Below, in pieces: positions 1-13,299 of a stretch of DNA of 64,000 nt (within the stretch, counting starts at the first letter, position 1; each line of letters opens with the position of its first letter). Where the stretch lies: assembly GCA_022376465.1 (NCBI GenBank), contig JACDTU010000002.1:2046001-2110000 (forward strand). Reading direction: 5' to 3'. The position numbers and the translations under genes are program-made. This DNA is from Cubamyces lactineus. Its lineage: Eukaryota; Basidiomycota; Agaricomycetes; Polyporales; Polyporaceae. The notes under the pieces were generated by a model. The model ran no database searches. It had not been told where the DNA came from and worked only from the letters and a program-made list of their open reading frames with translations.

Positions 1-940
1 CAATCTACCGACAGACGGCAAACCTTTCTATGCACGAATCATTGGCAAACTAAAGGCTGGAAGCGAGAAGAAATACCCGCATGTCCTCGAGATAAGCCTG
101 CTCAAGTTAGTCGATGACCCTCATGAGTTGCTTTTCCACCTCCTCGAAACCGCGTTCGTGACTTTATCAATTGAACGTGGCCCTCCGGTACGTGGTATTC
201 AGAATATTGGTGAGACCCACGGCCGTGGACTCATGTGCGCCTATTGCAGCTTGATTCAGTGAAGCCGAATGTGGAGCCTAGAGGCCAGCACGGTGGAATC
301 CAGGAAGAGATACCGGTCGCAACCGCGCCAAATACCCCGGCAGCTGTGCGCACACTCGCACGTGCTGATACGCTAATGAGGCCAGCCAGCCCTGTGGCCT
401 CACCCAGTATTCCATCGACGCCATCAAGGTCTACGCCTTCCAGGGATGTAGCGACGCCAAGCGTAGCCCATCAAAACTCGTCTCGCCCAGAACCTCCGAG
501 GACACCCACCATTTCACCGCCTACAAGTCCAACACCTAGTCGTTGGACCCCTGCCAGTGGTGGTAAGGCCGATCAATCTCCTCCTCGCGCTGTTGAAACC
601 TACACCCCGTACAGGTACCCCTGGTCGGGCATCAGGATTGCGACGCGACCCATATGCTCAATTGAGCGTTCTCGAGCGGGCCATACTACTGCAAATTCTG
701 AACGCGCCAGCCTCCGAAGGAGGCGTGAATTTCAGAACAATCACCAGGGGCGTCAGCCACCACAATGCGACCTTTAAGGGAATTTCGTGAGTGCTCAGCA
801 CAGTGCTTATCGGAGGATGCCAACTTCGCGCGTACTACCGCAGGGACGCTTTCGACGCCTTAACAGAGCAGGGGTATATCTCTCAGTCCCCGGATGGAGA
901 ACATTACGCCATCAGAACAAAGCATTATCCTTCAACTTGA
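1..940 (+). CDS. RPA2: Replication protein A 32 kDa subunit (RPA2), 5' part missing
   Basis: RPA2 is the middle subunit of the trimeric single-strand DNA-binding complex used in nuclear replication and repair. The window opens inside the OB fold: frame 2 reads FYARIIGKLKAGSEKKYPHV and then HELLFHLLETAFVTLSIERG, the usual RPA32 pattern. A Ser/Thr/Pro-rich linker follows, then a C-terminal winged helix (YAQLSVLERAILLQILNAP, GYISQSPDGEHYAIRTKHY). Three introns fit exactly: 188-249, 563-614 and 787-843; the stop TGA is at 938-940. The N-terminus lies outside the window. Family assignment is secure from the two-domain order; the precise residues across the first junction are inferred. Confidence 0.85.
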
Positions 941-1065
941 ATGCATGGGATACGAACCAGCTCGCCCAAGGACCCTAGCAAATTCTGTGAGCATCAAACT
1001 TAGTAGACCCTCGTCCCAGGCTTGCTCACGAATCATGTATTCGAAGACCACTTCCACTAGGCTTT

Positions 1066-2054
1066 CCCGATAAGAGGCGATCGGAATTGAGCTATGCGAT
1101 TTCCCTATCACGAGCGATTCGGACATGGACCACGGCAGGATTACTATCTCACTATTCATGCACATGTACTATGAGTCCACGGATGAGTCCACGAACTACT
1201 AGCGAACTACTAGGGTACCTTCTCCCCGGACCATCGTCCCCTATGTCCGATTTGCCCAGACAGAGAAATCCGTCTCCAGAGAACTCCTGAGTTGGAAGAG
1301 ACAGGGCTACATCGTCCTTTACGCACTACTCCGACGGCTCACCGACATAGGGGTAGACGGTGAGACGATGTACCTCCACGGAATTGCCTCTTCGGTCCAC
1401 TCTGGAATCGGATCTCACATCCGCCGGGTCATAATTGCTCATGAGCGGGCCTCCGTCCGGCAACATAAGAAGGTGCCACTGCGCGTCCACACTCTTCCAC
1501 ATCTGCCCGCATACTCTGTTACGCTCCATATCTCTCTAAAACTACGCAACCTCACGATCGTCACACATGGTCAACTTCGCTCATGCAATCAGAGTCAGTA
1601 TCATCGAGCCCCATTACCCCTCATTTGCCCTTGTTATGTCCAAGATGGAGGGGACCTCTGACTTGGGCGGACAGTCGAGAAGTCGAGAGAGGCAGTCCGT
1701 CAGGCCATCATTGCAACATTCACATTCATTGCGGGTACGTCGTTGGTTTTCGCTGTCGTACAAAGCAGCTGATGCAATTCGTATTCAGCGTACCTTGACA
1801 CGCTTGGACGATCGGTACAACACGCGTTCCGCTACGAACTCGACGTGCGAAGTCAGCCAGTCGGTCAGTGCATCTGGGAAGCAAAGCTATCTCGCGCACT
1901 CCTGACAATCAAACAGCGGCGGCCCACACTTCGGAGAAATATTCATGACGAACCATCGCTCGGACAATACTCCAGCTCTCCCTCGAGTTCCAGCCCAAAG
2001 CCGGCCTTGTCAACAGTCTTCCGTGTTCTCCTGATGGTCGGTCTGATTTGTTAA
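1066..2054 (+). CDS. Possible unidentified multi-exon gene (weak model)
   Basis: I do not recognise this gene. Several open segments on the plus strand have protein-like composition but no single frame joins them. One begins near 1203 and reads RFAQTEKSVSRELLSWKRQG, continuing to a GTGAG donor-like site near 1360. Another segment around 1690-1735 reads EAVRQAIIATFTFIA and ends at a good GTACGT donor. After a TTCAG acceptor (1790) the frame reads DTLGRSVQHAFRYELDVRSQ and stays open to a TGA at 2054. Start codon and middle exons are unresolved. It may be a real gene or a decayed one. The region lies between convergent RPA2 and the SGNH hydrolase gene. Confidence 0.3.
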
Positions 2055-2242
2055 GCTTGCCGAATTTCGCTGAACCCAATTCCAGGATTGGTATGTTTCT
2101 GTGAAAGACAGGTGTAAAATGATCTCGTGAAGCTCCCCTCCCTCCCTCCGTCCACGATATCCCTGTATCATATAACGCATCATGTCAGACGGCTTTTCTG
2201 CAGGCATGTAGGCGCACGCACCCATACTATCGTATCCAGAAA

Positions 2243-3359
2243 TCAAGGTCCCGTCTGCGCCCGGATGTCACCGTAAGCAGGCTGCTCGTGGAGAAATTTT
2301 GAGATATCGTGAGCGATCCAATCGTGCATCTTGGTCGAAGGGTGCAAATTGTCCACCCATATATCTCCTCCAGACCTCGACACGTGTTCTTGGCTGAAGC
2401 CGTGGGGCACAGGATCATCCAGGACTCGAGTAAATGTCGACCAGGAAGAGTAGAACAGGGTGGTTATGTCGGGATGTTTATCGGCGAACGCGACGACGTG
2501 TGATCGTAAACCGCTGTTCCACACCTCATACGGTCGAGAGAACTCGGGATTGGCACCACTGAAGGCTACTCCTAGATCACAGCAGGCTTAGTAGATTACA
2601 CGCGCAGCGTGAGCGTTACCACGAACCCACGGGCGAGCGATGGATTGGAGGCACATCAATGAAGAGGAAATTGCGAGCTCCTGCCTGGTATAATAGCTCT
2701 TGTTCTTCGAAGAGCTCGTCAAGCGTGGCAGGAATATCTTCTAGTTCCATTCGTCTGCCGGGCGTCACCAAGTTATCTCAAGTTCTGATATTCAAATAAC
2801 AAAGCAACCCACGCGCAATCGTTGATACCAATCCACGTTACTTGCAAGTATTAGTGACGCAAGCAGTGAGCCATCGTCAGTCGGCACGGCAACCGGGACA
2901 GAGTTTGGCGGCCACTCACCGAATAAGGAATCCTCTGCACTCCATGGAGCCCAATCAGGCTTTTCACCTACGCGAGGCAAGAAATTGACCTGGACTTGCT
3001 TACGCACATCTTGGACGGAGTGGCCACCAACGGCATAGTCGTATACGAGCAGCTTTGCATAAGGGCTATACTCTGTAATTAGATAGCCGACCCAGTTCGG
3101 CATAGCAGGCTCTGCCCATGTAACCCCAGGAAACTCTATGCCAAGGGGAGCGTCATCGGTAGGATATGTGGTGACTTTGTTGTACTCGTAGCCGACATCC
3201 GAGTAGGAATCGCCGCTACAGTCCGAAGTCATTGCTTGATGAAGTTGAGTCGTACACTGATTCCGTGGATACATACAAGATGATTAAGTAACGTAAATTG
3301 TTGTAGCCACGCCAGCTCGGACGAATGATTATCGGGTCACGGTCGACTGAATCGGTCAT
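2243..3359 (-). CDS. SGNH/GDSL-family hydrolase (fungal acetylesterase-like)
   Basis: Predicted SGNH-fold esterase or acylhydrolase; fungal proteins of this type are often compared with carbohydrate esterase family 16. The N-terminal exon starts at ATG 3359 and ends in frame so that splicing creates block I, IIFGDSYSDVGYEYN, with the nucleophile Ser. Later exons give VTWIGINDCA (block III, Gly/Asn), ARNFLFIDVPPIHRSP and, near the end, DNLHPSTKMHDWIAHD with the catalytic Asp/His pair. Four introns restore one frame; the stop is at 2243-2245. No signal peptide is visible on the MTDSVDRDP start, so it may be intracellular, or an upstream exon may have been missed. The substrate is unknown. Confidence 0.82.
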
Positions 3360-3825
3360 TTCAATTTGCTGAATCGAAACAGAGGCGCCTGATCAAAGCT
3401 CGCGGAGTGGCATGAACAGCTTTGGCACTTGAGGATACAGCTGTGGGTACCGGAAGTTCTGTGATGAATTGAGCAGCTGGTCGGTGGCAGGGTGTGGTCA
3501 ACGTGGGGGCATGGAGGCAAAGTCCCAACGTACTGTTGCCGCCACAACGCTGGCGCTTCATGCTCGGCCCGACTTGGTGGAAAGAGGCACGTGCAGCGCG
3601 GCAAGTAGGTAAGTCGCTCGTACGCGCGACGCAGCCCTCCTTGTCGCGCTCCGACCTTGTCCTCCACGTCTCCAGCACTGAGCGGCCTCTTGCTCCTCTC
3701 ATGGAGGCTCATTGACGAATATATCCGATCTCTCATCATTCCCTATCACTTGTAAGACTCACGACTCGCATGACTTCCGCCTGAATTGCTGCATTGTACC
3801 ATCTCATCCTTCATAACCGTTCACT
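3360..3825. other. Intergenic, divergent promoter region of SGNH hydrolase and ATG2
   Basis: Open frames here look like chance frames in GC-rich DNA. The stretch separates two divergently transcribed genes and presumably holds both promoters. I see no distinctive motif. Confidence 0.5.
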
Positions 3826-6800
3826 ATGTTTCCTTGGTCGTTCTCTTGGTTACCTTCGCTGCCATCCATCGACCTCTCTCTTCCATCGGGAATCCAGAAG
3901 CGCTTCATCTCATTTGCTCTAAGACAGTCGTTAGGTCACTTTCTGAAACCCGGTCAACTCGACGTGCAGCAAGTAGATTCACAGATCGGGTCTGGATATG
4001 TGCAGGTTAGAGACCTGGAGCTCAATGATGAGGTACCTCTTTGCATTGTATCTCCCAGTCTACTCAGACTTACAGAATTGCAGGCAATCAACGCTCTCAT
4101 ATCAGGACTACCTATCCGTCTCCGGGACGGCTCCGTAGGCAAGGTCACCGCTCGCATTCCATGGCCCAACCCGCTTACATCCTCTGTGGGCCTATCCCTG
4201 GAGTCTCTGCACCTGACGTTCTACCTCGAGCCCACCACCTCGCCAACCACTGAGTGGCCTCTTGCGGACAATTTGGCCGAATCGGTCGCGTCCGTGGCAG
4301 AGACTTTCATTCATGAGGAGCTCTCGGCACACGAGGAGGCCACACTTCGCGAGTCCTTCCATCCTGATCTTGGAACGCCGGGGTCTCATTCGCCGGGAGA
4401 CTATGTACCAGGCAGCTTAGACCCCTTCATAACCGAAGAGGAGGTGCACCAGCACGACGCGGACCCTCCTGGTGTCTCCATTTTCGCAACCCTGATCGAG
4501 CGGTTACTGGCTAGGTTCCAATTCGACGCAATCGATACAAGGATCACCATTGTGAACCCGCAAGAGACCAGCTTCACGCTTATTGTCCCAGAAATACGTT
4601 ACAGCACAGATTCTCCTATGCAGACCTCAGCGTCCCAAGGAGGATCCAGCTCCAATGGAACGGGGGAGGTACGGAAGGTTGTGATCACAGGGGTCACTGT
4701 GACAAGCCGTTGTCTGCGTCCCTTGGGCCAACAGCCACCGTCTATACCCAGGACGGCGGCCCTTGCGACATCTCCCCAGGCTGGATCGCCTGAAATTCCT
4801 TCGCCTAATACTCCTGCAACACCTGTATTGGCGATTCCTGCGACCCTCGACCAGGTAGATCAGCAGTTGCAGCGACGGCCACAGCCCTATACGGAAGCTG
4901 ACACGCCCTGTCCGCCGCCCGACGAGCCGTCATCTCCACATTCAGACTCTTCCGACATGGACGAGGAGACACAACTGTTCATGTCGCAATCTATCGCTGC
5001 GCTTCCCCCGCGCCCAGCTTCCCCCGCGAGCTCAATAGCGAGCAGCATGTACCAGAGTGCGATATCCACGTCGTTCCAGGACAAAGAACTCGACGACATA
5101 CCGGAGGAGGCTCCACGTTCACGCAGCTCAACCCCTTCCCCTCCGTCGCCGCCCTCACAGGCTCCTACATCCTTACTTACTCCCCTACCGCCTCTACCAT
5201 CACCGACCTCTCCCTCTAGTCTTATGCCACCTTCCCATGCTGCATCTGAGCTGGAATCCAGTAGTAGTGCTGCGGCGGAAGCTTCTACTTCGATGCCGAC
5301 CGCGAGGACCACCCCTTCCCTTGTGACATCTCCTTTCCAGCGTCGCTTCGGTAGCGGCACCCAGGAAATCGAAGATGACACAACTGTATCCCTGGGAACT
5401 GAACCCATCGAAATCCGTATGACGACGCCGCCATCCCGAATATCACATTCGCCGGCGAACAAGCAGAATCCTCAGCAGGCAGATTCTGCCAAACGGAGGA
5501 AGGAGGCTATCAGTCAGGATGCAATACGAATAGATCTGACTTTTGGCGTGCTGGCGTGCGCATTCACTGCGCGACAGATACGGGGTGTCATCGATATCGC
5601 CGATGTCTGGCTTTCGCACAGTCCACCACGTCCCGCGAAGCCCGCGAGTCCGCACGAACAAGAAGGGCCTGCCTTCCCTTTGGGTGACCTGGAGGGCTCA
5701 CTACGAACCCGGGGGATTATCGTCTTGCTCCTTCCTTCTACACGTACATCAGCATCGAACCCGGATGATGCCTTGACAGAGTATTTCGCTCGGCCTCTAG
5801 TCCCACCGCGCCTGACCGCCGGATACACTCGTATACATATTGACGGGATCTCCACTTCGCTTTCCATGCGTCATGGCGACATGTCGAAAGGGAAGCGTGT
5901 GGTACCGCGACGGGAGCCTCCTTCCATATCTGCATCTCTCACTGTCTCTGATGTCTCGATATTCGCATTCCTCTCGCGGCCAGACAGCGCTGGTCAACTA
6001 TACGCATCTCCTGTCCTAATCACCGACCCTCATCTCTCTACGCAGTACTCCCCGGCGCACACACATCCATCGTTTGATGCCATTCCCGAACATGCTATGT
6101 CGCTACCCGTATTCGACATCGTAGACTGGACGGACTCATCGCAACGGAACACCGCCGCGAAGCTGTCACTATGGAGGACGAAACCTCCTGCCTCAGGGCG
6201 ATCCACGTCACAGGCAGCGCAATCCGAGACTCGTCAAACGCCCCCGGTCCCGACTAGTCCCACTAGAGCCGGCACTGAGCTTCCTCATCTGTCGAGTTCC
6301 CCACCCGGACGTCCTATCCCTGTGGTACTGCCTTCTTCTCCAGGTAGGCTCGGGTTAGCAGGATTGTCCCCCGTGTCGTCGTCTCCTCAGAAGAACAGCC
6401 AGCCATTCGCTAAACCGGCATCATCAGCGCTTGTAGTCAAGTTCCGCAGTGCAGCGAGCCTGCCGAAAGGCCGGGGAGAGGGTTCCGGCGCGGCGGACGT
6501 GCACCTCAGTCTCGCGCCCCTACACGTCTTCTTGGACGCAGGGGCAACCTTGGGTCCCAAGCAAGACAGCAAGAGTGAAGCTCTGCGTTTCATAGACGAG
6601 CTTACCGAATCTCGTGAAAGTGGGAAGGCTGATGGAGGCGACGGAGATATGGAGGGCGTGGAATCTGACCATGATTCGGAAGACGGAGACTCGCGTCCTG
6701 GGACGCCCCGAGTTTCTGGTATCCAAGCCCTCCGCCAGCTTGAGGTTGAACGGGAGAGGCGGCGTTTGGAACAGATGGTGCTAGAAGATCTTGACTTGGG

Positions 6801-9800
6801 TTATGACTATCGCAAGCCCGAAGTCCACCACAAGTCCGTCAGCAGCCCAACATCGCGCCGAACCAAGGTAAGTATTCCTTCGCCTTCGCTTTCACAAACA
6901 GCCTGCATTCAATGTTTTATGTTCTGTAGAAGCGTACATCGCAAGCACCCGCCACCAACATCACTGTCAAATTACCTGTCGCTCGCGTTGAGATCCGTGT
7001 CCCTCCGCCAGAACCCCGTTCGCCCAGGTCCGGTGCTGTGATCATAGACCTACACGATCTGCTGCTATCGCCCGGGCGGGCGCCTGCGCGAGGAGGGACT
7101 CCTTCCCCAAGATTTAGTACTGCGGATGATCTTTATGGTACCGATTCGGCACGTCCTTCGACAACAGAGGACAGTATCCTTCTTGGTGCCACCTGGAAGC
7201 GTATCGTTGTCGCGCATTCGCTGGTCGGGGAGACCAGAGCTCGTGCAATCCTTTCATTAGGACCACTAGCTATCCAGGACGGTGACTCGTTTGGAGTGGG
7301 TACTCCCCCAGCAGGCGACCTCCCCGGCCAGAGCCTTTCACCCCAGTTGATCGTGCGTCGAACGCCAGTTGCCCCGAGCCCACACGCTCCTGTGAATACC
7401 ACGGCCGTCTCGCTTGATATTCCTTCTGTTCACGTCGAGCTCACAAAGCCTCTACTGGACGGTTTGCAACTCTGGGCGGACGACCTGACGCAATGCATGG
7501 ATGCGGCATTCAGCGAAAGACCACCTTCGGACACTGGCACGGAACGAGCGAGCAGCGCCGAATCCAGCTTGATCGGCAGTCGATACTTTGCCAAGACAAG
7601 CACCACAAGTAGCGCCCCCGATAGCGGTGCCACGAGTCTTGCTGCAACTATCAAGTCACGAGAAGCGCGTAGTGAGACTGCAGTGAAGGTAACCGTGACC
7701 GAGGGTACATATATTGTTAATGTTTGGTTGGTTTGTGCGCCGCTGATGAGTTGTGTGTAGTGGCCGTGCGGCTCTTGGTGCCTCGAGGGCATAACGAACA
7801 TGCTGTCGTTCGCCCATTCGACTTGACTGCTTCTGACGTCGACGTGCTCCTGGAGCTAAAGCCGGAAGGCAAGGTATGCTCATCCCCGCACTGTGTTTGG
7901 ACTAGGTGCCTATTGAACGTCTCCAGGATGAGACCGTCATTACAGTTGGGATCATGGACCTCAGTGTACATGATTCCACGCCGACGGGTCGTAACTGCTT
8001 CCTCTCGCTCACTACTCCCCGATCCCTGGTAATGCGCTTCTCTTAAAGCAGTGACAGCACCACTCATACAATCGTGTTACCAGACTACCACCGTCAAATC
8101 TGCTGTCAAACTGCGTTTCACTTCGTTGGTGGTGCCAGAGACCACGGCCAAAGAGTCGCGGGTTCGGCTGACACTTTGTGGCATCACTTACCATTTCTAT
8201 CCTGATCTGGAGTGGGCGGAAAGTCTCGGTCGCTTCGTCAAAGCGCCGCCTGGGGTGTGTTTGCTGTCATTTGAGCCTGTTTATATGCTCATCATTCCGT
8301 AGGCCTTCGAATCTGTTGTCCCTAGCGAGAGGACTAGGATCAATGTCAAGATCGTCGACACCTCAATACGACTCCTGGCGCCGTCTCATCCCGGTGCTCT
8401 TGTGCCGTACATAGGAGAGCTGGATTTCTCGACCGTCATCGAGGGGAACAGTCCTGTCTTTTCCATGACCCTCTCTATCCCAGCTCTAGCCCTTCTATTG
8501 GTGGATGATGTGTCGAGCTTTTCGGAGGAAGCTGATGCTACTACTCGTACTCATTCAGCGGTTCATGGCGTCGCGTTCTGGAAGGTAAATGGCCAATCGT
8601 CCTTATGTTTATGTCTGATCACTAAAGGGTATGGACTCGTGCAGTCTGCAGGATATGCATTGCTTGTAGAGCTATCTGACCTCGTCCTCTCGTTCAAGAA
8701 GATCGATTCAGTCAGCCCCCCCGATACCCGCGTAAGCCGGCTAGTATCTCTACATATGGCAAATCTTGACGGCCCCATGCAGCTGCTCATAGAACAGGGC
8801 GATCTTCGTCTACACATGTGTGCGGATACCATGGGGGCACTGGCGTCCTTCATCAGTGATTTCTCCTCTGCGTTCAAATCGCCAAGCCCTGAGTAAGTTG
8901 TGTATAACACAGAATCGACTCTTACTCATGACACTGTCATGCAGGACACCTCCAGAAGAGAAACGTCGGAAAGAACCGGCTCAGGTCGCGGAGGAGAATA
9001 GTCAACCACGGAGCCTGCTATGTAAGTCACTACGACATCTTTTCCATGACCGCATCCAATTCCTTTGTGGCAGCATCGCTGGACGACCATGCTTTCCGAC
9101 GCTTGCCAGAGGTCGGCGCTGCCCCAGACATGATTGAAGACGACTTGCCGACCAATCCGGACTATCTTGACGAGTCGTTCGGTGCGGCGGCGGGGTTGCG
9201 TGAACTTAGTGATGACGAGTTCGACGAGGACGATGTCGAAGCCTCCTATAGCCCGTCAGGCCTGGAAGACCCGAGAGGCGTGACGTCTGTCTTCGGCGGC
9301 GAGACGATCAGGATCTTGCGTCCTGAGGGCCTCCGCATAGTCGAGAATTACTTTGAAACCCTCCCGCCAGAACAGGGTGAATCCAGGTAAGGATAAATAC
9401 CCCGTTATACAGCAACATACTGAATGACAAGGCATAGTCTCGGAGACACCACGTTCCGGATGCGCGTCCACGACTTCAACGTCACTGTCTTCTTGTACGA
9501 CGGTTATGACTGGGTAAGGACCCGCAAGACCATCGAAGAGAAGGCCAAGGAGATGAGGCGCAAGCTTGCAAAGATCCGCCAACTGGTCGCAAGTGGGCAG
9601 ACTCCTGATCCGAGCGTCGAGGAGACAAATGCGCTTCTCTTCAATTCGGTCTACATTGGTCTTGAGCATAATGTGGACGAGCTCGAGCCCGGTGCGCTCA
9701 TAGCCGCAATTGATGAAGAGCTCAACGATGACTTCGAGACGACCACCCAGAGCTCGTGGCAATCGCTCCAGCCTCAGCCTTTGTCGTCGCCTGGGAGAAG

Positions 9801-11317
9801 CGGGTCCCACTCATCCAAGGCGCACCGACGACGTCTCCGCCGCGCTAAAGGCCCTAGTATCGAGTTCAGGCTTCTAGGCTTAGACGCAGAGATAGACCAC
9901 TATCGGCCGGACGCGTCACTTGTCTCGCGCATTCTTGCGACCGTCAGAGACGTTGAGATCCTGGATCATATCAAGACGTCGACATGGAAGAAGTTCCTGA
10001 CTAGTCTCCAGACGGACTCCAGAGGCAACGTTCGAGAGAGTGATTCCAATATGGTACGGGTCGAACTGCGCACACTGCATCCGGTACCCGGCCATCCCTC
10101 CGAAGAAGCCAGGCTTCGAGTGAGCACTACAGCCGTGCGTTGGGCGTAGTCACGACACTGATGACGTGCTCAGGCCAAGATACTCCCCCTGAGGCTGCAT
10201 GTGGACCAAGATGCCCTAGACTTCTTGAAGCAGTTCTTCAACTTCAAGGACCCTGACGCGGCACCGCCGACGCCCTCGGAACCGGGGAACGAGATCTACT
10301 TCCGTAAGTCACCAGACAACTTACGAGCTTCGTGTCTCTCAACTTCTCTCGCAGAACAAGCCGAAGTCTTCCCGATTGATATCAAGTTGGACTACAAGCC
10401 CCGGCGTGTAGATTACCGTGCTCTGAAGGAAGGCAAGACCATCGAATTGATGAACTTCTTCCATTTCGACGGAGCTGAGATGACGCTGCGTCATATCACG
10501 TTGAATGGGGTACGTTCGCTGACGTTCGAGATCCCTGCCCATACACTGATGCACTGTTGGCTAGATCACCGGGTGGCCTCGATTCTTCGACCTGTTGAAT
10601 GACCTGTGGACACCCGACGTCAAGGCCACACAGCTGGTCGATGTCATCTCGGGCGTTGCTCCGATTCGGTCAGTAGTGAACGTAGGATCTGGTGTGGCCG
10701 ACCTCGTCCTGCTCCCGATTGCACAATACAAGAAGGATGGCCGGGTGGTTCGGGGCCTCCAGAAGGGCGCGAACGCCTTCGTCAAGTCCACTGCGATGGA
10801 AGCCATCAAGCTTGGCGCTCGGTTGGCAACGGGCACCCAAGTCATCCTTGAGCAGGCAGAGACGGTGCTTGGCGGCCAGTTCAAGGAGCAGGTCATGGCA
10901 GAGACGATGCAGTTCCCTGGGATGATGGAGGACGACGAAGAGGGCCTTGATGAAGAGAGCGCGGAGCTCATCAGCAAGTACGCTGACCAGCCGACAAATG
11001 TGAAAGAGGGCGTGAAGTCGGCATACAAGAGCCTCAAACGCAACCTCAACTCTGCGGCGCAGACTATCCTTGCAGTGCCGATGGAGGTTTACGAGCGTTC
11101 GGGCAACGAGGTAAGTTATGAAGTTGGTCAAGTATATGCATGTACTGACGTGATACTCCAGGGCCCTGTTCGCGCTGTCGTCCGCGCGGTACCAATCGCT
11201 GTCTTGAAGCCCATGATCGGTGCAAGTGAAGCTGTCAGCAAGACGCTCCTAGGTCTGCAGAACACCCTCGATCCCAATATTCGGTATGAGAACGAAGACA
11301 AGTACAAGCGACGCTGA
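3826..11317 (+). CDS. ATG2: Autophagy-related protein 2 (ATG2)
   Basis: ATG2 is a rod-shaped bridge protein that moves phospholipids from the ER to the growing autophagosome membrane, acting with Atg9 and Atg18. The first exon begins MFPWSFSWLPSLPSIDLS and carries a chorein-type N-terminus (QKRFISFALRQSLGHFLKPG, then GYVQVRDLELN). A long Ser/Pro-rich region of several hundred residues follows, larger than in yeast. Downstream exons carry the conserved middle (VAVRLLVPRGHNEHAVVRPF, ASDVDVLLELKPEGK) and the C-terminal ATG2_CAD region (VDVISGVAPIRSVVNVGSGV, DLVLLPIAQYKKDGR, GPVRAVVRAVPIAVLKPMIG). About a dozen short introns interrupt it; the first is 6868-6929. The stop TGA is at 11315-11317. 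Identification is firm; some internal splice sites are inferred. Confidence 0.93.
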
Positions 11318-11552
11318 GCCGTCCTGCTATCTCGCTTTCCTCGCTCTGCAACGTAGACGTCTCCGCTGTACTTCTATCCGCATTCTGTAGTCATACCAGT
11401 ACACATTACCGGAACCGGAACCATATCTCATACCATAGGTGTACACTACCATAGCAATACATTGAGCTGACTGGCCGCAAAGCATGTCGACATGAAGGGA
11501 GAAAAGCTGAGGAGGACGGAAATAGAACGCAGGAGAGGTAGGCACGACGAAC

Positions 11553-12340
11553 TTAGTCGATCTCCATACCCATGGACCGGCCCTCTCCTGCAACCAAGGC
11601 ACTCCGGCTCTTCGCAGTGACCTTGATCTTTTCCTTGATCTTGTCCGATTCGGGCGTAATGGGTTGGACAAGCTTGACGGAAGTCTTCTCCAGCTTCCGC
11701 TTGCGGTGGGCTTTGAGCTTTTCCCTTGCCACGGCCATCCTATGGTGGGCGCGTTAGAGCATGTAAAGCGAACGTGGGTGTAATGCACGTACCTGTTCTT
11801 CCAGAAGGCATGCTCCCGCTTCTGCTTGATCTCCGCAATCCGCTTCATCGCCTTGACGGTAGTCTGGACGAGCTCGCGGTCGTAGCGGACAGGGACGTTT
11901 CTCCTCTTCTCGAAGTCAATCGTCGAGTCCTTGTGATGCATGGTTGGATTGCGCTCAAGGAACATAGGGCATCGGTAACTCACGATAGTCATCTCCTTGC
12001 CCGCAGCCTTCCGGAACGCCTTCGTCCAGCGTACCTTCCTCGGGTTACGCTTCATCCTGGGAGAAACATTCAGAGTTGGGTTCGAAGGAATCAGATGGGG
12101 CGTTCGTACTTGAAGTTTTTGTGACATCTACAAGACAGCTTGGTCAGCTTGAGCCCAGGCTTCATGAGCACGAAATGTACTCACTTGGAGGTGCAGAAAC
12201 GGAAGACCTTGGCATCGTTCCGGACGAACGCCGATCCTGCAACGTCGATGAGCAACAGACTACCGCACGGCACAGATATTGGACTGACCATGTCCAGGGT
12301 AGACGCTTTTTGAGCAGAAGTAGCACTTTTCGATACGCAT
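11553..12340 (-). CDS. RLP24: Ribosome biogenesis protein RLP24 (L24e family)
   Basis: RLP24 is a nucleolar placeholder for ribosomal protein eL24 on pre-60S particles, removed in the cytoplasm by the AAA ATPase Drg1. Six short exons rebuild a protein of about 173 residues starting [18 protein letters not shown], followed by [17 protein letters not shown] and CHKNFK; the four cysteines form the L24e zinc site. Later exons give [40 protein letters not shown] and a basic tail ending in MGMEID. The longer tail separates RLP24 from eL24 itself. Introns are short GT-AG, and the first splits the glycine codon after GH. The stop is at 11553-11555; the gene converges with ATG2. Confidence 0.93.
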
Positions 12341-13299
12341 GGCGGCAGCAGGACAAGATGTCTGCTATGGAGGTGCGAAATGGGCGCTTCTCATCGGCCC
12401 TCACCAAGAATTTCTTAGACGCTGGATCATGGATCAAACAGGGACAAACAAAGGCTGTGTTAGCTGGCGTTGCTGCAGGGCAGTTGCTCCTTGTCCTGAA
12501 CGTCGTCCACGACGCATACTACAGCGTATTGGACCCGTCCGAAATGCTCGTGATCTCCGCTCCTTGTGTCTGCCTCAAGACCTTGTCAAGCATTCAAGAT
12601 GTCCCGCCAGGCTAGAAGATATCGCGTGCCCCACAAACGTTCAATAGCGTCGTCAAGAAAGCAATCCTAAGAAGACGATCAGCGTGTAGCCCAATTCGAA
12701 GATGGTGTGTGAGCATGCAGCAAGAAACGCGCAAGAACGATGCAAGACATGAAAACCACTGTGTGCGACCGAAGACTGTTTGTCCGAAAGCATGAACAAG
12801 CGCTACTACGATCGTCCACAACGCTACCTAAACTGAGTGTGAGCTTTGTTTCATTCAATCTGGCTAAGCGCGTACAAGTTGTAGTGTGAACCTCAAGATC
12901 CCGGCGTTGTGCCGCAAATGGTGATACAAGAACAAGCGGTGCGATGCAATTGTGTGCTAGCAAGCAGTACGACGGCGACAGCAGAAGCAAATATACAGCA
13001 ATGATCCAAGATAGTCGACAAGTGTAGATACGATTACCAATTAACAAATGAAGTAGGGACGTCGCCGAATGTAAGAAGACTGTGCGACGGCAGGACAAGA
13101 GAGAAGGGACAAGGCAGTGAAGGCAACCGCATCAATCCTTCTTAGCCACAGATGGCGATCCTTTCCCCAGGCGGGAGGTGCGATAGCCATTTCTGAGCGC
13201 AAGAGCGAGATCCTGTTGCCAACAAGATGTCAAGTAAAACAACGTACAGAAGACGTATAAGACGAACAACGATGAGCGACGTCAAACTTCGACGCCTCT
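12341..13299. other. Intergenic, no gene seen
   Basis: About 960 bases upstream of RLP24 and downstream of the small gene at 13300-13709. Open frames are short, overlapping and composition-driven. It presumably holds the RLP24 promoter and a 3' UTR. No tRNA-like or repeat structure was noticed. Confidence 0.4.

Noticed and set aside
4887..5462. 191-codon minus-strand open frame inside ATG2
   Set aside because: Mirror of the Ser/Pro-rich ATG2 region; no motif and no splice or start context.
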